A program made the translations under genes and the position numbers. Positions 1 to 6,865 of a stretch of 9,533 nucleotides of DNA are shown in pieces. Source of the DNA: Actinomycetota bacterium (lineage in GTDB: Bacteria; Actinomycetota; UBA4738); NCBI GenBank assembly GCA_013816105.1, contig JACDEY010000023.1, positions 1-9,533 on the forward strand, written 5' to 3'. The notes under the pieces were generated by a model. It worked only from the letters and a program-made list of their open reading frames with translations, was not told where the DNA came from and ran no database searches. The first letter of the stretch is position 1, and the number at the start of each line of letters is the position of its first letter.

Positions 1-1
1 G

Positions 2-475
2 ATGGACCTCTCGAAGCTGAGCACGGCGGACAAGATCCTCCTCGGCGCGGGGCTTCTCTTCTTCATCGTCACGTTCCTGCCGTGGCAATCCGCCTGCCCC
101 GACTTCGGGTTTGAGGTCGCCGGCGTCAAGTGTGACTTCAGCGCCTGGGGCGGAAGCGGCGGCTTCCTCGGTGTCTTGGCCGCGCTCCTCTCGCTGGCGC
201 TCGTCGTCTGGATTGGCATGCAGGTGGCTGGGGTCAACCTGAATCTCAACATTCCGTCGGCGACGGTCGCTGCGGCATTGGCCGGTGGAACCGTACTGTT
301 CGGGCTCATCAAGTTCCTAGTTGCCGTCACCAACTCGCCTGCCTGGGGAGCCTTCGTCGGGCTCGTTCTCCTTCTGGCGATCGCCTACGGGGGGTACATG
401 AAGTGGCAGGAGTCGAAGCTGGCCCTGCCCCCGACTGCTACCCAGCCCCCGCCCGGTCCGCCACCCGTCGGCTAG
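2..475 (+). CDS. Small four-helix membrane protein, family not recognised
   Basis: I do not recognise this 157-codon gene. The protein shows four hydrophobic stretches, at about residues 10-28, 54-76, 86-108 and 113-132, so it should sit in the cytoplasmic membrane. The first helix ends in a Leu-Pro-Trp motif. It is followed by a loop with two cysteines (Cys32, Cys44) that would face outward if the N-terminus is inside, and so could form a disulfide. The C-terminus is a short proline-rich tail (PPTATQPPPGPPPVG), probably cytoplasmic. The ATG lies at the second base of the window, so a start further upstream cannot be excluded and no promoter or ribosome binding site is visible. The last 38 nt overlap, tail to tail, the end of the minus-strand membrane protein gene. 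Real coding is supported by clean helix/loop periodicity and strong GC bias at third positions. No catalytic motif is seen, so the function is unknown. Confidence 0.72.
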   Translation: MDLSKLSTADKILLGAGLLFFIVTFLPWQSACPDFGFEVAGVKCDFSAWGGSGGFLGVLAALLSLALVVWIGMQVAGVNLNLNIPSATVAAALAGGTVLFGLIKFLVAVTNSPAWGAFVGLVLLLAIAYGGYMKWQESKLALPPTATQPPPGPPPVG

Positions 476-1769
476 AGAGGGAAACGCTCCCCGCCCCACC
501 CAGAGCTCCACCTATGACGCCCCAGGCGAGCGCGAGCAGGAGCCCCGTTGGGATGTCGGGGCCGAGCCGGTACATGACCTGCTCGAGCCCGATCGCCTCG
601 CCCCCGCCGATGCCCAGCACCATGGTCGAAAGGACTGCGGCGGCGAGAGTGAGGACCGAGAAGGCGACGCCCGCTACGGCCCCGGCGATCGCCCCCTCGG
701 TCCGGGTTCTCGCCGCCGATCGCCGGGCCGCCATGGACCCGCCGATGAGCACGGCCAGTAGGGGCACGAGCAGGAACAGGAACAGCTCGGGCGGAACTAC
801 ATCGAGCCGTGAGAACGGGCCGAAGGGCCCGTCCGGCGCCCGTGACCCGGCCGGGAAACGCGCGTAGGAGATCAGGCAGGCCGCGGCAGACCCGGAAACG
901 CCGACGCAGCCCCCCAGGGAGGCGATCAGCCCCCAGACGGCGAGCGTAGGAGCGACAAGCACCAGGAGCGCGAGCACGGTGATGCCGCGCAGCGCTCCAC
1001 GCTCGAAGATCGCGCCCAGGAAGTTCCCGGTGACGGAGGGCTCGGCCGCCGCGAACACGAGAAGCCCCACGAGGCTCAGAGCGAGCCCGGCCAGCCACAT
1101 GCCCCAACCACCGGCGAGCCCCCCGCGGACGAAGCGAGTCCAGGCCCGATCGGGCCACCGGTGGGTCGCGTCCGAGAGGACGCCTCCGGCGAACCCGGCG
1201 ACGGCCGCGATCCCGAGCGGCCAGAGCAGCGCTGCGAGGAGCGACGGTCGGACCTCGAGAGGACCGAAGAGGACCGGGTTGGCAGGAACCGCGGATCGAA
1301 AGCGGAGGGCCGCGGCGAGCCCCAGACACAGGGCGGCGTAGGGAAGGGCGACCGAAGCGCCCGCCATCCCCCGAGCCCAGCCCGGGCCTTCCACGGACCG
1401 CCCCGCCCCTCGACCGGCGCGAACCACGAGGTACACGACCAGGAACGTCCCCGCGAGGGCCACGACGACGAGCGTGACGGTGAGGGGCACGCCGGGCTGC
1501 ATGCCCGGCTCGGGGGCGCCCGACTCGGGGCCGAGCCGGAACCGAGCGTGAAGCGAGACGTCCACGCGGTGGAACCAGAGGAATAGAAGTCCTCCGAGCC
1601 TCATCGCCTGCGGAACGGTGGTACGCGGGTCGCTGACCAGGTAGACGGACAGCGAGACGGCGAGCGCCGGAACCAGGCCGACCACGAAGGCGATGCACGC
1701 CCCCGTGGCGGCCCTCCTCAAAATGCTCCACGTTCCGGCGCCGCGTCGATCGCCGCCCGGCCCGCTCAC
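438..1769 (-). CDS. Polytopic membrane protein, probably PerM/DUF6350-like
   Basis: This is a 443-residue integral membrane protein with about nine to ten predicted helices, at roughly residues 22-45, 94-117, 134-155, 173-198, 216-241, 262-303 (probably two), 328-346, 356-384 and 406-427. It has almost no soluble domain and no catalytic motif. Length, helix-rich layout, a block resembling Leu-x-Pro-x-x-x-Val-Trp near residues 272-279, and above all its place directly after sucD suggest the actinobacterial PerM (DUF6350) family. PerM is a division/envelope stress protein of similar length (about 450) encoded beside sucCD in mycobacteria. That family call rests on context and resemblance, not a proven match. 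The GTG start is 6 nt after the sucD stop and has only a GAAG directly abutting it, so translational coupling is likely. A TTG at 1721-1719, preceded by GGAG, is an alternative start that would remove 16 residues. The 3' end overlaps the convergent + strand gene. Confidence 0.6.
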   Translation of the reverse strand: MSGPGGDRRGAGTWSILRRAATGACIAFVVGLVPALAVSLSVYLVSDPRTTVPQAMRLGGLLFLWFHRVDVSLHARFRLGPESGAPEPGMQPGVPLTVTLVVVALAGTFLVVYLVVRAGRGAGRSVEGPGWARGMAGASVALPYAALCLGLAAALRFRSAVPANPVLFGPLEVRPSLLAALLWPLGIAAVAGFAGGVLSDATHRWPDRAWTRFVRGGLAGGWGMWLAGLALSLVGLLVFAAAEPSVTGNFLGAIFERGALRGITVLALLVLVAPTLAVWGLIASLGGCVGVSGSAAACLISYARFPAGSRAPDGPFGPFSRLDVVPPELFLFLLVPLLAVLIGGSMAARRSAARTRTEGAIAGAVAGVAFSVLTLAAAVLSTMVLGIGGGEAIGLEQVMYRLGPDIPTGLLLALAWGVIGGALGGAGSVSLSSRRVADRAGAG

Positions 1770-1775
1770 CTTCGG

Positions 1776-2636
1776 TCAGGCGGCGACCAGCGCCGCCACC
1801 TCCGTCGGATTGCGCCCCACGCGGACCCCGGCGGCTTCGAACGCGTCGACCTTCGCCTGGGCCGTCCCCGACGAGCCTGTCACGATGGCTCCGGCGTGCC
1901 CCATGCGCTTCCCGGGCGGAGCGCTCAGGCCGGCGACGTAGGCCACCACGGGCTTGGTCATCTCCTGCGAGATGAACGCCGCCGCCTGCTCCTCGTCGCT
2001 GCCGCCGATCTCTCCGATCACCACCACCGACTCGGTCTCCGGATCGGCCTCGAAGCGCCTCAGCGCGTCGACGAAGCCGATCCCGTGAACCGGGTCGCCG
2101 CCCATCCCGACACAGGTGGACTGCCCGATCCCACGCTGGGTGAGCTCATGAACGATCTGATAGGTCAGCGTCCCGGACCGCGAGATCAGCCCGACCGATC
2201 CCCGCATGCAAATCTCTCCCGGGATGATGCCCACGTTGGCCTTGCCGGGGGAGATGAGACCGGGACAGTTGCCGCCCAGCAGCACGGAGGACGTTCCGCG
2301 CAGGTATCCGACGGCGGAGACCATGTCCAGGACCGGGATCCCCTCGGTGACCAGCACCAGGAGTTCCACTCCGGAATCCGCCGCCTCGTACAACGCATCG
2401 GCCGCGAACCGGGCGGGGACGAAGATGAGCGATGTGTCGGCGCCGGTCGCATCGACGGCCTCGGCGACCGTCTCGTAGACCGGGATGCCGTCGACGTCCT
2501 GTCCACCCTTGCCGGGCGTGACTCCCGCGACGACGTTCGTGCCGTAATCCCGGTTCCGCAGCGTGTGGAAGGCGCCCTCCTTCCCGGTTATGCCCTGAAC
2601 GAGCAGCCTGGTCGTCTCGTCGATGAGGATGCTCAC
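1776..2636 (-). CDS. sucD: Succinyl-CoA synthetase (ADP/GDP-forming) alpha subunit
   Basis: This is the alpha subunit of succinate-CoA ligase, which with SucC interconverts succinyl-CoA + NDP + phosphate and succinate + NTP + CoA in the cytoplasm. At 286 residues it has the usual family length. The N-terminal CoA-binding Rossmann domain shows VQGITGKEG (13-21). The GNCPG motif (122-126) and SRSGTLTYQ (152-160) are present. GGDPVHG lies at 179-185, and the active-site phosphohistidine is His247 in GHAGAIV. No key residue is missing. The start is GTG at 2636-2634, forming a 4-nt GTGA overlap with the sucC stop. A strong GGAGGGAG ribosome binding site lies at 2651-2644, about 9 nt upstream, and this fixes the start. 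It is the third gene of the minus-strand operon and should be made together with SucC. The next gene begins 6 nt after its TGA. Confidence 0.97.
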   Translation of the reverse strand: MSILIDETTRLLVQGITGKEGAFHTLRNRDYGTNVVAGVTPGKGGQDVDGIPVYETVAEAVDATGADTSLIFVPARFAADALYEAADSGVELLVLVTEGIPVLDMVSAVGYLRGTSSVLLGGNCPGLISPGKANVGIIPGEICMRGSVGLISRSGTLTYQIVHELTQRGIGQSTCVGMGGDPVHGIGFVDALRRFEADPETESVVVIGEIGGSDEEQAAAFISQEMTKPVVAYVAGLSAPPGKRMGHAGAIVTGSSGTAQAKVDAFEAAGVRVGRNPTEVAALVAA

Positions 2637-3790
2637 CCGTGGACTCCCTCCGGCGAGGTCCGCGCCAGCTCGACCGCCCTGGCCGCCGCCTCGAGCATCG
2701 TGGGGGCGGGGACGATCCGGGGATTCGCCGCCTCCTCCAGGATGCGGCGCCCCTCCTCGGCGTTCGTGCCGTCCAGCCGGACGACGATCGGCATGTCCGC
2801 GTCCACCCGCTCCAACGCATCCAGGAGCCCGCGCGCCACCACCTCTCCACGCGTGATGCCGCCGAAGATGTTCACCAGGACGGAGCGGACGGCGGGATCC
2901 GAGAGGACCACCTCGAGCGACGTCGCCATCATCTCCGCGCTCGCTCCTCCTCCCACGTCGAGGAAGTTCGCGGGTCGCCCCCCCGCCTGCGTGACCACGT
3001 CCAGCGTGGACATCACGAGCCCGGCGCCGTTGCCGATGATGCCGACCTCGCCGTCGAGCTTCACGTACTGCAGGCCCTCGTCGTTCGCGCGGGCCTGCGT
3101 TGGGTCGACCGGGAAGCTGGAACGAAGGGCGGCGACCTCCGGCTGCCGAGCCAGGGCATTGTCGTCGACGGTGACCTTAGCGTCGAGCGGGATGACCGTG
3201 CCGTCCCGCAGGAGGGCCATGGGGTTGACCTCGACGAGGGTCGCGTCGGACGCGATCAGGACGTCGTAGAGCTTCGGGAGCAACGAGGCGGTCCCGCTGC
3301 GCGCCTCCTCCGGGAGGTGGCCGGTGAGGTAGCGCACCTGATACGCCTTGAGCCCGATCCTGGGGTCGACGGCGACCCGACGGATCGTCGCTGGATCCGT
3401 GCGGGCGATCTCCTCCACGTCCACGCCGCCCTTCGACGAGACCATCGCGATGTACGTCCCCCGTGAACGATCCAGCGTGAGCGCGGCATAGAACTCCGAC
3501 GCGATGTCGACCAGGCTCTCAACGAGGACGCGCGTGACCGCCATGCCCCCGAAACCTCGCTCGAACATCCTGCGGGCGGACTCCTCGGCCTCCTGCGGTG
3601 ACTTGGCGAGGACGATCCCGCCGCCCTTTCCTCTCCCCCCGATCTGGACCTGCACCTTGACCGCGGCCCTCCCGCCGAAGCGCTCCGCGGCCCGCCGGGC
3701 CTCCTCCGGCGTCTCGGCGACGGCGGCTGGCGGAAGCGAGATGCCGTGGCGGGCAAAGATCTCCTTGCCCTGGTGCTCGAACAGGTCCAA
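2633..3790 (-). CDS. sucC: Succinyl-CoA synthetase beta subunit
   Basis: This is the ATP-grasp beta subunit of succinate-CoA ligase, which binds nucleotide and succinate and pairs with SucD. It is 385 residues, close to the usual 385-400. The N-terminus ([15 protein letters not shown]) matches the family start. The nucleotide-binding segment has Lys45 and GGRGKGG (51-57). Metal/nucleotide ligands appear in LVEVNP (185-190) and in the Asp of [10 protein letters not shown] (201-210). The C-terminal domain has [12 protein letters not shown] (253-264), DVGGGAS (278-284), [10 protein letters not shown] (307-316) and [11 protein letters not shown] (337-347). ATP versus GTP preference cannot be read from this. 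The start is TTG at 3790-3788, one codon after the TGA of the B12-binding gene. An AGAAGG about 11 nt upstream, inside the previous gene, is the likely ribosome binding site. No ATG in this frame would keep the conserved N-terminus. It overlaps sucD by 4 nt, the usual sign of translational coupling. Confidence 0.97.
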   Translation of the reverse strand: MDLFEHQGKEIFARHGISLPPAAVAETPEEARRAAERFGGRAAVKVQVQIGGRGKGGGIVLAKSPQEAEESARRMFERGFGGMAVTRVLVESLVDIASEFYAALTLDRSRGTYIAMVSSKGGVDVEEIARTDPATIRRVAVDPRIGLKAYQVRYLTGHLPEEARSGTASLLPKLYDVLIASDATLVEVNPMALLRDGTVIPLDAKVTVDDNALARQPEVAALRSSFPVDPTQARANDEGLQYVKLDGEVGIIGNGAGLVMSTLDVVTQAGGRPANFLDVGGGASAEMMATSLEVVLSDPAVRSVLVNIFGGITRGEVVARGLLDALERVDADMPIVVRLDGTNAEEGRRILEEAANPRIVPAPTMLEAAARAVELARTSPEGVHG

Positions 3791-3793
3791 GCG

Positions 3794-4198
3794 TCAGCTC
3801 GCCTTCTCGCTCAAACGGCCGCGGAGCCACTCGACGATGGCCGGGGTCGGCGTGCCGGGCGTGAAGAGCTCCTCGATGCCGCGCTCCTTGAGCTTCGGGA
3901 TGTCCTCCCTGGGGATGATCCCGCCGCCGAACACCGCGACGTCGTCCGCACCCTGGTCGCGCAGGAGCTGAACGACGCGCGGGAACAGCGTCATGTGCGC
4001 GCCCGAGTGGCAGGAGAGGCCAACTGCGTCCGCGTCCTCTTGGATAACGGTCTCGGCTATCTGCTCGGGGGTCTGGTGCAGCCCCGTGTAGATCACCTCG
4101 TAGCCGGCGTCGCGCAACGCCCTCGCCACGATCTTCGCGCCCCGGTCATGCCCGTCGAGGCCCGGCTTGGCTATGACGATCCGATGGGTCCCTCCCAT
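3794..4198 (-). CDS. Stand-alone cobalamin-binding subunit of methylmalonyl-CoA-mutase-type enzyme
   Basis: This 134-residue protein is a complete B12-binding domain of the kind found at the C-terminus of methylmalonyl-CoA mutase, encoded separately as the small subunit (often called mcmA2). It should bind adenosylcobalamin base-off, with His17 of LDGHDRG (DxHxxG, residues 14-20) replacing the lower ligand. It would need a separately encoded catalytic subunit, which is not in this window. Other family features are the GLHQTPEQI helix start (39-47), [11 protein letters not shown] (65-75), GGGIIP (91-96) and FTPGTP (112-117). The Leu of the canonical SxL motif appears replaced by His64 (Ser62-Cys63-His64). 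It is the first gene of the operon with sucC, sucD and the PerM-like gene, and its stop lies 3 nt before the sucC start. Methylmalonyl-CoA mutase makes succinyl-CoA, the SucCD substrate, so propionate/odd-chain metabolism or its reverse is the likely job. A related mutase (for example isobutyryl-CoA mutase) is possible. The ATG has no Shine-Dalgarno. Confidence 0.9.
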   Translation of the reverse strand: MGGTHRIVIAKPGLDGHDRGAKIVARALRDAGYEVIYTGLHQTPEQIAETVIQEDADAVGLSCHSGAHMTLFPRVVQLLRDQGADDVAVFGGGIIPREDIPKLKERGIEELFTPGTPTPAIVEWLRGRLSEKAS

Positions 4199-4207
4199 AG
4201 GGCACGA

Positions 4208-4213
4208 AGCTTA
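4208..4213 (-). promoter_or_regulatory. Candidate -10 element for the B12-subunit/sucCD operon
   Basis: Read on the minus strand this is TAAGCT, fitting TAnnnT, with 9 nt between it and the ATG at 4198. The stretch in front of that ATG has no Shine-Dalgarno sequence, so a leaderless or near-leaderless transcript is likely. I see no convincing -35 element. On its own the match is weak. It gains weight because three other transcription-unit-leading genes in this window have the same arrangement. Confidence 0.35.
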
Positions 4214-4277
4214 CCGGGTGCCGGACACCGCCATCGCGACCCGGGCGATGGGCAGCTTTGGAGACCCCAGCCGTTCC

Positions 4278-4283
4278 TATACT
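4278..4283 (+). promoter_or_regulatory. Candidate -10 element (TATACT) for the small membrane protein gene
   Basis: TATACT matches five of six positions of the bacterial -10 consensus and ends 10 nt before the ATG at 4294. A possible but poor -35 (TTGGAG, 4258-4263) has a short 14-nt spacer. No Shine-Dalgarno sequence precedes the ATG, which again suggests a leaderless message. Together with the minus-strand element at 4208-4213 it makes 4199-4293 a compact divergent promoter region. Confidence 0.45.
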
Positions 4284-4293
4284 GGCGTTCAGG

Positions 4294-4455
4294 ATGTCCT
4301 CTAGCCGGATCCGCTTTCGACCGCCCGGGGTCAAGCCGTGGACGAGGGTCGGCTCCCTAGGCCCGGTTCGCGGACGGCTGGGACTCGCGTGGGTCGTCGC
4401 GCCGCTCGTCGTGGGAGTGGTATTGCTGATCGTGGCCTTGCTCTGGTGGCTCTGA
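4294..4455 (+). CDS. Small tail-anchored membrane protein, unrecognised
   Basis: This 53-codon gene is not one I recognise. The first 31 residues are basic (Arg5, Arg7, Arg9, Lys15, Arg19, Arg26, Arg28) and rich in Gly/Pro. The last 22 or so residues (about 32-53) form one strong membrane helix ending in Leu-Leu-Trp-Trp-Leu, with no residues after it. It would therefore be anchored by its tail with a positive cytoplasmic head. Evidence that it is real: about 83% G or C at third positions over 53 codons, a TATACT hexamer 10 nt before the ATG, and a stop placed 4 nt from the convergent DUF4012 stop. A longer reading from TTG at 4258 would begin upstream of the -10 hexamer, so I prefer the ATG. 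It could serve as a small regulator or partner of a membrane complex, but nothing shows which. It may be missed by gene callers because of its size. Confidence 0.55.
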   Translation: MSSSRIRFRPPGVKPWTRVGSLGPVRGRLGLAWVVAPLVVGVVLLIVALLWWL

Positions 4456-4473
4456 GTGGTCAGAACACCAGAG
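4450..4473. terminator. Weak stem-loop across a convergent gene junction
   Basis: CTCTG-A-GTG (4450-4458) can pair with CACCAGAG (4466-4473), giving eight base pairs with one bulged A and a 7-nt loop. The structure spans the TGA of the small + strand gene and the TGA of the minus-strand DUF4012 gene, which are only 4 nt apart. It could act as a bidirectional terminator, but there is no T tract on either side and the stem is not very GC-rich, so this is tentative. Confidence 0.28.
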
Positions 4474-6790
4474 TGAGGATGCGGTCCGACGTCAAGGTGC
4501 CGTCGTAGGTGGCCACGTTGCCGCTCACCGACCATCCGGCGGTCGGAACCACCTCCGCTCCCTTCGGCAGCGTCACGTTCACGACGAAGGTCGCCGGGTT
4601 GGCCATGGGCTGGTGCTGGATCCGCAGCTCGTAGACGTCTCCCGCCTCGGTTGATCGCACGACGTCGGGGAGCTCGTATCGGAAGACCACGGTCTGGGGA
4701 TCGTCGGGGCGAACCTCCACGGGCCGGGTGAGGACCAGGAATTCCGCCTCCTCGTGTGAGATGAAGTCGTCCGGCCGCGTGTCGAAGGCGATCTCCCCCG
4801 TCGGCTCGACGCTCGTGAACTGGGCGCGATCGGGCACGTACAGGCTCTCCATCGCGACGTTCAGCCCGTAGCCGTTCCGCCCCGCGATGGAGGGGGGCTC
4901 CCCGGGAGGCACTTCCCCGGTCAGGGTCACCCGGTACTCCGAGCTGACGTCCCCGGAAGGCTTGATCGTGACGTTGTAGGTCATCGCCTGCTCCAGGTAG
5001 TAGTCGACCTTTCCACCGTTGCGCTTGTTGTGCGCCAGGAACAGGTAATCGCCGGTCCCCGCTTCCAGTTCCCCATCCCAGTTCAGCTTGCGGATCAGCG
5101 CCTGCTGCTGCGGGTCCCGCGACCAGATCTGGATGTGCTTCTCACGCAGGCCCTCTCCCAGCTTCTGCACCTTCTTGACGAGGGGGCGCGGGTCGCTGAG
5201 CTTCGGCCATGCCTTGGCGATCAGCTCTCCGGGAAAGATCGGTTGCAGCTCCTTCTCCAGGCGGTACTGGCCGTTCGTAATCACGTCCACGACGTTCTCG
5301 CCGGTGATGTCCTCGGGGTATGAGCGCACCTGGATGCGATTGTTCTCCCCGAGCGCGTAAGCGATGGCGGTCGGGTCGAGGGCGATCACGCCGTCGATGT
5401 GCTCGCCGGTCGCCTTCTCCACCATCGCCGCCCATGTGGACGCGACGACCGGGAAGTTGGGGGTGTAGTTCGCGCCGTTCGCGAGCCTGGGGTTGACGTG
5501 CAGATTGTTCAGGTACCACGCGACCGCCGGCGGGAAGGGCACCCCTCGAATGCCGAAGTTCTCGTCGTCGATGGCGTGGATGGGTCCCGACTGGTCCAGT
5601 GTTACCTTCCCTTCGACGATCTTGATGATCGCGTAGGCGAGCACGGCGCCCCCGGTGGCACGCTGGTCGGCGGGATTCTGCAGTGCGACGTAGTACTTCT
5701 TGGACTCCCCGCTTCCGAGAAAGCTCGGGAGGAGGGTGAGTCCCGACATGGCGTCTCGTGCGGCCTTCATGGTCTCCGTGGACTCCGCCAGGGCGCGCTC
5801 CTTCGCGTCCGCCACCCTCGGCGGGAAGGGGACGTCCGGCATGGCCCTGATCGCCCGGTCGGCAGCCTCCAGGTGGGAGATGGCCTCCTGGAGGCGCGGG
5901 GCGAGGCTCCTGACAAGCTCGACGTTCACGACCCCGTCCTGCAGCAGCGGCGTCGGCTCGGAGCGGTTCTCGAGGGCCTGGAGGTCACCTTGGACGGAGG
6001 CCTGGTCCCCTAGCAGTTCCACCACCATGTCCCGGACGATCGTGGCCGCGATCGCCCACTCGCCCGCGGCCGCGGCCTGCTGGCGGATGATGTCCATCGG
6101 TCGCCCCAACCCGGGGAGCCGGCCGACAAGCTCGTACGTGAACCGGGCGTTCTCGATGTCGGTCTGCGCCTGCTCGGCGAGCTGGGTCGCCTCGGCGAGC
6201 GGGTCGCCGGCGGGCAGCTTCCCGCGAGAGAGAGAGCTCCGAGCCTTGTTGAGGTGACCGGCGATGTCCTCCAACGGTGAGGCGATCTTGTAGGCCTGGT
6301 AGTAGGCGTCGGCGAGGACGGCTCCCGCTCCCAGGATGATGAAACCGACTACCAGGAGCGTGATCTTCAGCCCGCGGTGCCGCCGGGGGCGGCGGCGGGA
6401 CCTACTGCGTCGCCGCCGTCCGCTGGATCCGTGGCGCGCCGAGGAGCTGCTTCGGCGGCTCGACCCGGTGGAGGACGACCTCGTCCCGCTCGAGGAACGG
6501 GATCGAGTCGAGGACCGGGACCGGGACGGGGAGCCCGACCTGGAGGAACCGCTGGAGCGAGACCGGCGACTGGACCCGGCCACGTGTTCAGCCGGCTCAG
6601 CGTCCGGTTCTTCGCGTTCCGGCTCCAGCGTCCGGGCACGAGCCGTCGCGGCCGCCCGCTCCCAGGCCTCGGCCGTCTCCGGCCGCCAGTCCTCCTGCTG
6701 CGGCTCCTCGGACTCGGACCCGGCGGCTTCGTCCAGTGAGCCGTTCTCGCGAGACGGATCGAACGGAGGAGGCCGGCGGGTCTGCGACAT
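4460..6790 (-). CDS. DUF4012 membrane-anchored protein with Ser/Arg-rich cytoplasmic tail
   Basis: This 776-residue protein is best matched to the DUF4012 family, common in Actinobacteria and other high-GC bacteria, of unknown biochemical role and probably envelope-related. Residues 1-71 are acidic and disordered-looking. Residues 72-139 are an extreme Ser/Arg tract. A single membrane helix follows at about 142-161, so the N-terminus should be cytoplasmic and residues 162-776 extracytoplasmic. An alpha-helical stretch (about 170-350) precedes the DUF4012 core, whose signature is YYVALQNPADQRATGG (366-381) with ALDPTAIAYAL (470-480) downstream. About 600-776 looks like beta-sandwich ending in a hydrophobic ILTLVF. 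No catalytic motif is evident. The ATG at 6790 has no Shine-Dalgarno sequence but a TAGACT hexamer 10 nt upstream, so it probably heads its own unit rather than only following pcrA. The Ser/Arg tract is far longer than the short basic stretch usual before such an anchor. Confidence 0.88.
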   Translation of the reverse strand: MSQTRRPPPFDPSRENGSLDEAAGSESEEPQQEDWRPETAEAWERAAATARARTLEPEREEPDAEPAEHVAGSSRRSRSSGSSRSGSPSRSRSSTRSRSSSGTRSSSTGSSRRSSSSARHGSSGRRRRSRSRRRPRRHRGLKITLLVVGFIILGAGAVLADAYYQAYKIASPLEDIAGHLNKARSSLSRGKLPAGDPLAEATQLAEQAQTDIENARFTYELVGRLPGLGRPMDIIRQQAAAAGEWAIAATIVRDMVVELLGDQASVQGDLQALENRSEPTPLLQDGVVNVELVRSLAPRLQEAISHLEAADRAIRAMPDVPFPPRVADAKERALAESTETMKAARDAMSGLTLLPSFLGSGESKKYYVALQNPADQRATGGAVLAYAIIKIVEGKVTLDQSGPIHAIDDENFGIRGVPFPPAVAWYLNNLHVNPRLANGANYTPNFPVVASTWAAMVEKATGEHIDGVIALDPTAIAYALGENNRIQVRSYPEDITGENVVDVITNGQYRLEKELQPIFPGELIAKAWPKLSDPRPLVKKVQKLGEGLREKHIQIWSRDPQQQALIRKLNWDGELEAGTGDYLFLAHNKRNGGKVDYYLEQAMTYNVTIKPSGDVSSEYRVTLTGEVPPGEPPSIAGRNGYGLNVAMESLYVPDRAQFTSVEPTGEIAFDTRPDDFISHEEAEFLVLTRPVEVRPDDPQTVVFRYELPDVVRSTEAGDVYELRIQHQPMANPATFVVNVTLPKGAEVVPTAGWSVSGNVATYDGTLTSDRILTLVF
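6374..6577 (-). repeat. Degenerate Ser/Arg-coding repeat within the DUF4012 gene
   Basis: These 204 nt encode residues 72-139 of the DUF4012 protein, almost entirely Ser and Arg with some Gly and Thr, ending in an Arg-rich run (GRRRRSRSRRRPRRHR). Short hexamer-like units such as TCCCGG recur, but Ser and Arg codons vary (TCC, TCG, AGC, AGT; CGC, CGG, CGA, AGG). It is therefore an old, drifted expansion or one selected at protein level, not a fresh microsatellite. Confidence 0.8.
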
Positions 6791-6800
6791 GGGATCGCTC

Positions 6801-6806
6801 AGTCTA
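6801..6806 (-). promoter_or_regulatory. Candidate -10 element for the DUF4012 gene
   Basis: On the minus strand this reads TAGACT (TAnnnT), with exactly 10 nt between it and the ATG at 6790. There is no Shine-Dalgarno sequence in the gap. No clear -35 is seen at the expected spacing. The element lies in the 75-nt gap after the pcrA stop and would let the gene be expressed independently of pcrA. Confidence 0.4.
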
Positions 6807-6816
6807 TCAACGTTGA
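6807..6816. promoter_or_regulatory. 10-bp perfect palindrome abutting the DUF4012 -10 element
   Basis: TCAACGTTGA is a perfect 10-bp inverted repeat without spacer. It sits immediately upstream of the candidate -10 hexamer, between the -10 and -35 positions. A dimeric repressor bound here could block the promoter. The symmetry does not extend further, and a 10-bp palindrome can occur by chance, so the operator role is only a suggestion. Confidence 0.22.
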
Positions 6817-6865
6817 CCTGCGAAAACGGTCATATCCGGCGAGCGGAAGAGCGTTGCGAGCACCG

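Noticed and set aside
472..1731. 419-codon minus-strand frame within the PerM-like gene region
   Set aside because: The product is Arg/Pro/Gly-rich without membrane helices, a frame-shifted shadow of the hydrophobic 443-codon gene.
2633..2636. Possible frameshift or sucC-sucD fusion at the junction
   Set aside because: The GTGA overlap with a strong ribosome binding site is normal translational coupling; both proteins have full family length.
1896..3269. 457-codon + strand frame opposite sucD and sucC
   Set aside because: It runs across two intact conserved genes on the other strand and has shadow-like composition with no domain.
4146..4535. 129-codon minus-strand frame across the divergent promoter region
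   Set aside because: It overlaps the end of one gene and the start of another and is antisense to the small + strand gene. It has no domain, start signal or codon bias.
6813..6838. Apparent + strand promoter (TTGACC followed by TATCCG) in the gap after pcrA
   Set aside because: No real + strand gene lies downstream, the -10 match is poor, and the TTGA is part of the palindrome at 6807-6816.
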